Source: Hesseltinella vesiculosa
Lineage: Eukaryota > Mucoromycota > Mucoromycetes > Mucorales > Cunninghamellaceae
Direction: 5' to 3'
DNA length: 64,000 nt
NCBI GenBank assembly: GCA_002104935.1
Contig: MCGT01000002.1
Location: forward strand, 558,001 to 622,000
The notes under the pieces were generated by a model, which saw only the letters and a list, made by a program, of their open reading frames with translations, was not told the origin of the DNA and did not search any database. The translations under genes and the position numbers were made by a program. Numbering within the stretch: the first letter of the stretch is position 1; each line of letters opens with the position of its first letter. Positions 57,990 to 64,000 of the stretch are shown in pieces.

Positions 57990-60738
57990 TCATGGCTCGT
58001 TTTGAAGCTCGTTGAGAACGACGGTGCCCAGGTGTGTATCTTGAGGAAACTCGATGGCGAGGTCTTGCATGGACTCTTCCTGATCGACAGAGACACGTAC
58101 AGTGGTGGAGGTCAAGGACTGGGAAGGATCGCTCACGGCCAGAATCCAGGAACCGCTGGCGGATTGCTGCTGGAGAAGCAAGGTGACTGGATGGGCGGTT
58201 TCGATGAACACGTCGGTGCCATCATCGCCTTCGTCACTGTGATCCCAGGGCACGCTGATGGATGCCGGTTCCCAAAAGGCAAGGGCCAGGGCCCGATGTT
58301 CCTTGCTGAGGGCGCCTCGGACGCCTTGCATGCGGATAAAGGTCAAGGGCGAGGCGGGCGGGGCGCCAGGGCTGGGCGCGTGAGGCAGGTTGGGACGCAC
58401 TGTGTAGGTGAGTGAATGGTCATGCTGGATCGACGCCAGCCAGAGATCGACAGGTGTATCGTCATTGGAGATGCCAATGCGTTGCCAGTCGCTGGGCTGA
58501 GGGCCGATGGCCAGGGTCAGAGCCACGGGTGTTTCAAACAGGTAGAGCGCACGGTCGTGCCAGAGCGAGGTGACGTTGCCGTGCTGGGTTGTTTGTTGCG
58601 ATGGGTGGAGGAGCCGCTGATTGACCCAGGTATCTCCACGGCCATGGCGACGCTGATCGAGCGTGGTGACCACCGGAAGGGTATCGGTCGAGTTGTCCAG
58701 CTGGGTCAAGATGTCGATGTCGACTGCGTACAGGCTGGGGAAAAAGAAGTAGGTCTTTTGGTAGGCGAGGTTGCTGCCAGGTCGCGGGTCGGTATAGTTC
58801 ATGACGGCGACGCCGAGCTGTTCACGTTCGAGCACCGCCGCACCGACAAAGTCTTGCTTGCCATGGAGCCGAGGCGACGAACGGCAATCAGAGGACGTAG
58901 GCATCGGCACAGACGCGTCCATGGTCACCCCAGGCACACGATGCCATTGCCAAGCACCAAATACATCCATGTATTCGTTGCCTTGGCGGTAGGTGAAGAG
59001 GCTGCCGTCGTTGAGGTACTGGCCGAGGCGGTTTTGGTTGTTGATGCATTCCGAGGTGGTTGTGCGCGACGACAGCAGCTTGAGTGTGACCACGTAGCCA
59101 AGGCCGCGGTGGACCAGGTAATCGGCCAGCCAAAAGGACCGGGTGCCGGTCAGGCTGCCTTGGTTGGCTGACGTATAGGGCCGTTTCAGCCGATGGACCA
59201 TGGTGGTGATGGGCGTGTGGCTGATGGTCGGTGGCGTGCTGTTGGTGGCAGAGCTGTTGGGGTTGTGCCATTCCTGGAACACAGCAGCCAGCTGGGTGAC
59301 ATTCATCACCACGCCGGCCGAGTTCTGGCCGTCCTTGGTGTGGAAGGAAATCATACGGCCGAGGACGCTGTACTGCCAGAGCCAGGGCGACACCACCGTC
59401 GGTGGTTGATGATGAGGGGGGTGGGCCACCATCATCCATTCCATCGCTGTGGCCAACGTGATGAGGGATGTCCAGGTTTTGTCGGGCGGGGCCCAGGCGT
59501 CGCGGGCGGAAAACATCATATCCAAAAAGGTCACCCAGTCGCCCAGGTACGTGTCGCCATAGTTGCCGGTGTAGAGCTGGCGATCGTGATACATGTAGGC
59601 GCCATCGGCCTGGATGCCGTCCATGCCATAAGGTGCGATGACCATGTCATCGCAGGCGCGGGTGAGGCCATCTTGGAGCCAGATCGGCTGGTCGCTGAGC
59701 AAGGCCCAGCTGATGCCATTGAACACGACATCCAGCAAATTGGTGCCGCCATGTTGCTGCACGGTTGCATAGGACCGTTGGGTGAATTTGATGCATTGCT
59801 GTCGCTGCCAGGTAGACAATGTTTCGTTGATCAGCAGACAGATGTTGCCTATGAACCGAGGCACTGCAATCACCTAGGGGGAGGTGAGAACAAGAAAAGG
59901 TTTTTATTTTTATTTTTTTTTTTTTGTACCTGGGAATACCAGTTGGTCTGCCAAAGTCCAGGGGTGCCACAAGGACAGTTCTTATGTGCCTGGCCGCCAT
60001 TCATAAAACAATCTTGTTGCTGGAAATCATGGCTGAACCAGTAATCTAGACCAGCGTGGATTTGATCCAAAAGTTTTGGTGTGTTCGGCGATTCATGCCA
60101 ATAGGCAGCCATGATCTCCAACCGCTCTAAATGCCCTCTTGCCGGCCAATTTGCCGCTCTATAAAAAAAAAAAAAAAAAAGCATTTTAATACGCATAGGT
60201 CACAGCATGAAACGAGGTACCTGGCAGCACATCCTGAAGTATAATCAATGTCATCCCATAAACTCGATCGGTTCATTCGCTGTTGCCTAGAATGAGCAGA
60301 AGGGTAAGGAGAACGAAGAAAGAAAAAAAAAGGAGAGGGGCGCTGGATTTACCATGTGCTCACGAGGTCGAATTTGGATCGATGGAGATTGACGACAATG
60401 CTATTTTTTTGTTGTCGAATCAATTTTAAATGGTGAGAGGTGATGTTGGTTTGATTAGAAAGCAAAGGAGGGGTCGTCAGCAACGATACAGCTTGGAGAG
60501 CCGTGTGGTGAAGGATGGAGGGTGGAGGAGGAGGTTGGTCGTGCAGTGCAATGGGTTCAACAAAATGCTTGTTGGCAACAACAATGGGCTCGTGTACCAA
60601 AGGGAAGATAGACGTACTCGTTGACCAATCATACCATAGAAAGAAGAGGGAGCCTGCGGTCAAACATAATCGATAATGTTGCCGGCTGTAGAGATAATAC
60701 TCGCACACCACCAACACAAGAAACAAAATAAAAAACAT
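57990..60738 (-). CDS. Polysaccharide lyase family 8 enzyme with N-terminal membrane anchor
   Basis: PL8 enzymes cleave uronic-acid polymers (hyaluronan, chondroitin, xanthan) by beta-elimination. About 850 aa in four exons. The start at 60738 gives MFFILFLVLVVCEYYLYSRQ, a signal anchor or signal peptide, followed by a second hydrophobic stretch and a Pro-rich linker. The alpha-toroid has MNRSSLWDDIDYTSGCAARA, LLDQIHAGLDYWFSHDFQQQ, NWYSQVIAVPRFIGNICLL and the catalytic region DGIQADGAYMYHDRQLYTGN-YGDTYL, with His and Tyr nine residues apart as in the family. The later conserved NQNRLGQYLNDGSLFTYRQG and VFGAWQWHRVPGVTMD blocks are present, and the C-terminal beta-sandwich region follows. The true substrate is unknown. 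PL8 is mainly bacterial with patchy fungal occurrence. Confidence 0.88.
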
Positions 60739-60948
60739 GAGAAATGCTGAAACAAAGAGTCAAAAAGATAAAAAGGGGCAGCTTCTTTCATTTCACGCAT
60801 TTGCATCCCCCCCCCTTTTTTACTTCACTCCTGATGCATCCCAAGCAATGACCATTGGCGTTCTAAAAAGTAAGCCGCGGATCTTTTTTTTTCCCCAAAC
60901 ACTTTTTTTTTAATACAAGTTAAACTACACGAGGTGGCCACCGAAAGG
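60739..60948. other. Short spacer
   Basis: PL8 promoter and 3' end of the LRR gene on the same strand. Contains C and T homopolymers; no coding feature. Confidence 0.4.
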
Positions 60949-62374
60949 TCAAGACGTGATGAGATCTCCAAGTTGAGTCAGAGCACGGTCCAGTTGGATG
61001 GGTGTTCGACAGGGCTGGGAAAAGAGATACAAGTGACGATCTTGATCATGCGTCCAGTGCACATTACATAGTCTATATTCCAGTGGGATATCCATATGTG
61101 GATTCTTTTGCAACAGACGACCGCGTTGAACAAAGGAATCGAAATAAGGTTGATGGCAGGCCGAGCAAGGTTTGGCCAAGGTGAGGTAATGCAGGAGTGA
61201 GTTTGGTAGCTGAGCCAGTCGACGATCTGGGTTGGGTGGGGCGGTGGCCAAGGCTGACACACACTGTCGAGCACAGAGCTCAAGCAAAGAGGGTGGGTCA
61301 TGCGCCAAAGGGTATTTTTCGGTATGGCCGAGGTCTGGACAGTGCTCCAGCTTGATACGACGGAGTAGCGTCAGCAGGGTGATCTCGGCAGGCAGGGCAA
61401 CCAAGTGGGTGTGAGACAGATCCAGGTAGGCAAGCTCTCGTAGCCGGACAATGTTGGGACCCAGCGTCACCAATGGATTCCGAGCCAGATTCAAAAGCGT
61501 CAACGAAGTAGGCAACACGGTCAGATCGACGGTGGAGAGCTGATTGCCAGACACATCCAAATTCTTCAACTGATGCAAATGCTGCAAGGAGGCTGGTAGG
61601 TGGTCTAATTGATTCTCGGAGATGCATAATTCTTCCAGCATTTGTAATTTACCCAAAGCCTCGGGCAGCGTCTTGAGCTTGTTGTTGGTGCTACAAGAAA
61701 ACCTATGAGTCGAATGCATCGAATGACGGCAACCTGTTTTCTATGCTTCCCAAAGGAGATCTTTTTTTTTCTCCCCACCCTTCTCCTTGTCTTTCTCCCC
61801 TTTCCCAGAAAAAAAACGCTCCTTACAGAACAAGTGTGCGTAGTGATGTCAATTGGACCAGGTTGGGGCTGAGTTCAATCAGCGATCGCTGAATAAGGTA
61901 TAATTCTTCTGTCCTTGAAGGCTTGTGACCTTCAAGGACATCGGCAAAGGTATAAGGAGAAGGGGTATGGATGTCAGCCAAGGCTCTGGACGGTAGTGAA
62001 GGAGGGCTGGAAGGAGGTGGTGGCGAATTTGTTCTCGAAGCTGACGGTTGGGCGTAATAAAGATGATTAACATAGTCGATATCTTTTACTAATGGATCCT
62101 CCAGGGACAATGTTGCATAACCGGAATCTGTCCTGCCCAAATCCACCGGCGTCGTCGGCTGAGACGTGCTTGCCAACGAACTGAACGAAGACGACAATGA
62201 GCACACCGACTGGCTTGGCCTGTTGCCCTGGAGGCCGTACTCGTGAGGAAAAAGCAGTAGCCGAGTTGGCTCGCTCTGTTCTGACGATGTGTTGTCTATC
62301 TTTGACTGACCGGTGCTGGGTCCTTCTACCCAAGCAAATATCTCTTGCTGTCGTTTCGAATGAGTTTGCCCCAT
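60949..62374 (-). CDS. LRRC58-type leucine-rich repeat protein, probably myristoylated
   Basis: Two exons (62374 to about 61828, then about 61692 to 60949) give about 430 aa. The N-terminus MGQTHSKRQQ has Gly2 and Ser6, a good N-myristoylation signal. Residues 20-160 are Ser/Pro-rich. The LRR core includes ELYLIQRSLIELSPNLVQLT, SLRTLVLTNNKLKTLPEALG, MLEELCISENQLDHLPASL, LKNLDVSGNQLSTVD, LTLLNLARNPLVTLGPN and LAYLDLSHTHLVALPAE. The C-terminus has a conserved CSACHQPYFDSFVQRGR block (C-x2-C), seen after the repeats in LRRC58-like proteins. Likely a cytosolic, membrane-attached scaffold. The intron phase was set by the need for LVL-TNNKLK continuity. Confidence 0.8.
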
Positions 62375-63675
62375 TCTTTAAAAGCTGGAAAAAAAAAAAA
62401 AGAGAAAAATGCGTGGAAGAAAGAAAACAAAATAAACAAGCCTTGCCTTGCCTTTTTTTTTTTTTTTTTTTTTTCCCAGCCAAAAAAAAAAAGGAGTTGA
62501 CGGAGGCGGAAAAAATTTAGACGGTTTTCGTCAGGCGCCTTTGCTTTCGTTGGACCTGCGAGTGAATTCTGATGGCCAGCCAAAAAAGCACGCCGCCTGA
62601 AGTGGAAGTATGGCCGAGGCGCCTCAGCACAGCGACTTTTTTCAAACTCGTATTTCAACCTGCCCAGATGGCATGTGGTTTTTCATGCACCAAGTGCCAC
62701 AGTCATGCAACAATCCGGCCTGGCGAGCCCATTTGTCGGAGCGCGGCCTTTGAATATTCGCTGACCATTTTTTCTTGTTTTGCCGGTTCTTTTTTTTTTT
62801 GCAGGGGAATCGGAGGTGGCAAAACTAAACTTGTCAAGTTGGCTGCGCACTCGCTGCTGATTGGCCTGATGACTTGCTCGATCCATTTGTTCTAAATCGA
62901 ATCCCTTCATACAAATAAAACGGTGAGAAATGGCCGTGACTAGCGTTCAAGGTCTCTCAGCCATCGTCAAAGAGATAGGAGCAAACGAACATGGCCCAGC
63001 TAATATTAGCTGGCGATTTTTGGTATTATTTTTTTCCATTTTGGAAAAACGTTGTCGAGTGCATTTGGGTGATGCAATCGATGTGGCATTCTACATGAGA
63101 GCACAAACTTACGAACAATGATGACGTCGAAAAAATCAGGTGGGTTGACGGTATCCGCCCAGCCAACGTTTGATCCCTTTCGTTTTTTCACGTCAGAATC
63201 CCCAGCCAGGGCGATCTGATCAAAAACCACCACGCAAACCCGTCAGCTATCAATGCCAATGTTGCACACGGTTAGAATAGGATGAGACAATGTGTGGGCT
63301 CAAGTAAACGTGTTGCAATAGCCTGCCAAGGATGGAAAATGCCCTTGTTTCGACCAAGAGCTACTAAAAGCACGCCAGGCAACTTCATATATCTCCGATA
63401 CTTCCCAAGTGGCAGTTGCAGATAGCATGCCTTGAGAAACTGTGTCGGTTCACATCCTAGACGAGTTGGGCATCACCTCCCTCTCCCTGTCTGCGTGAGC
63501 GTGCTGAAATAGACGCTTTGAGCTCGCTTTGAACTGGCCAATGAGTGCCCCGCACTCGACTGTCCTGAACGATACACCCAACGCTCAAACAGGCATGGTG
63601 ATTCTCGATGGCAATCAACATGGGGATGGGCTCTGCCTTTTTTTTATTGCTCAAATCTATCTTTTAATGCAAGCT
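62375..63675. other. Intergenic 1.3 kb with repeat fragment
   Basis: No gene recognised on either strand. Short frames lack motifs. 63,110-63,240 belongs to the dispersed repeat family. The leader of the LRR gene lies near 62,375-62,480, beside a 21-T run. Confidence 0.4.
63110..63235. repeat. Solo copy of the palindrome-arm repeat family
   Basis: Shares 'gcccagccaacgtttgatcc', 'tttcgttttttcacgtcaga', 'atccccagccagggcgatct' and 'gatcaaaaaccac' blocks with the right arm at 5320-5430 in the same orientation. Diverged. Confidence 0.5.
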
Positions 63676-64000
63676 TTACTTTTCTTCGGGCACAACATCA
63701 ATGCTGATAGAGACAGTGGTGTGGTCGGCAAAATGGATTGGGATGGTATGGTTGCCGAGCGTTTTGATTTTTCCGCCTTGGACGTCGATGGCTTGCTTTT
63801 CCAGTGTGTGAATGTCGTGCTTGTCCTTGAGTTCTTGCAAGATATCATCGACAGACACTGACCCAAACAGAGCTTCGCTGCCAGGCACAATGGCTCGAGT
63901 AAACCGCAAACTGGACACTTGGCTCAACGCCTGTTGCAATTCGCTGGTCAGTACTTGTTGCTTTAACTGTTGTTCTTGTATTTCTATTTGTTGTTGCTCG
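63676..64000 (-). CDS. Mitochondrial ribosomal protein bL9m, 5' end outside window
   Basis: C-terminal part of a bL9-family protein; translation is open up to base 64000 (EQQQIEIQEQQLKQQVL, the long connecting helix of L9). Then SGVSSLRFTR-like strands, AIVPGSEALFGSVSVDDILQ, IDVQGGKIKTLGNHTIPIHF and ADHTTVSISIDVVPEEK, ending at 63676. 'LFGSV...DI' and 'IK.LG...I.I' are the L9 C-domain signature. As the cytosolic ribosome lacks bL9, this must be the organelle protein. The N-terminal domain and targeting sequence are off the edge. Confidence 0.85.
   Translation of the reverse strand, partial: EQQQIEIQEQQLKQQVLTSELQQALSQVSSLRFTRAIVPGSEALFGSVSVDDILQELKDKHDIHTLEKQAIDVQGGKIKTLGNHTIPIHFADHTTVSISIDVVPEEK

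Noticed and set aside
58416..59171. Plus-strand 251-codon ORF opposite the PL8 gene
   Set aside because: Arg/Val/Gly-rich antisense shadow; the minus strand has clear PL8 motifs.

Overview
The window is nuclear DNA of a filamentous fungus, most likely a Mucoromycota species (probably Mucorales). The evidence is many GT-AG introns of about 50-80 nt in nearly every gene, very short terminal exons, dense A/T homopolymers in introns and UTRs, and a typical fungal gene set (ATG13, NPR2, GFA1, RAD7-like, DSC2-like, SFT2, STT3, CDC55). I place it from gene style and protein families only; no marker gene names the species. There are no rRNA, CRISPR or confident tRNA features.

Layout. 1-1.4 kb: ATG13 (minus, runs off the edge). 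1.4-5.9 kb: repeat-rich stretch with a 61-bp inverted repeat, a broken tyrosine-recombinase element and a 345-bp-armed palindrome. 5.9-8.4 kb: GFA1 (minus). 9.6-12.3 kb: NPR2-like (minus) and a gankyrin-like protein (plus) diverging from a 130-bp spacer. 12.4 kb: single-C2H2 protein. 13.6-17.0 kb: a Fanzor-type TnpB-like RNA-guided nuclease gene. 17.2-24.6 kb: vezatin-like protein, DENND6-like Rab GEF, two uncharacterised genes. 26.5-33.2 kb: alpha/beta hydrolase, MAM33-like, C2 protein, SFT2-like, B-type cyclin. 33.5-35.7 kb: RAD7-like. 36.1-38.25 kb: a wrecked Baeyer-Villiger monooxygenase (BVMO) gene whose intron+exon segment is amplified in tandem. 38.4-40.1 kb: unknown gene. 41.2-46.0 kb: two intact tandem BVMO genes. 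46.6-56.3 kb: DSC2/UBAC2-like, unknown 730-aa protein, STT3, PP2A B55, SAM methyltransferase (all minus). 57.3-64 kb: RPL38 (plus), a membrane-anchored PL8 polysaccharide lyase, an LRR protein and mitochondrial bL9 (minus, partial).

How the genes relate. Most are unlinked housekeeping genes. Some themes recur: nutrient and autophagy control (ATG13, NPR2), ER and Golgi glycosylation and traffic (GFA1 for UDP-GlcNAc, STT3, SFT2, DSC2, DENND6), and cell-cycle control (cyclin B, PP2A B55). The accessory material is the Fanzor gene, the dispersed palindrome-related repeats and the BVMO family.

Most interesting points: (1) a Fanzor gene with RuvC-I, an NEFKTSK box, a four-Cys zinc ribbon and RuvC-III all present, but carrying two compensating homopolymer frameshifts; (2) an intact BVMO gene that can only be read if it contains a 6-nt and a 2-nt microexon; (3) the BVMO pseudogene with five tandem copies of one intron+exon unit.
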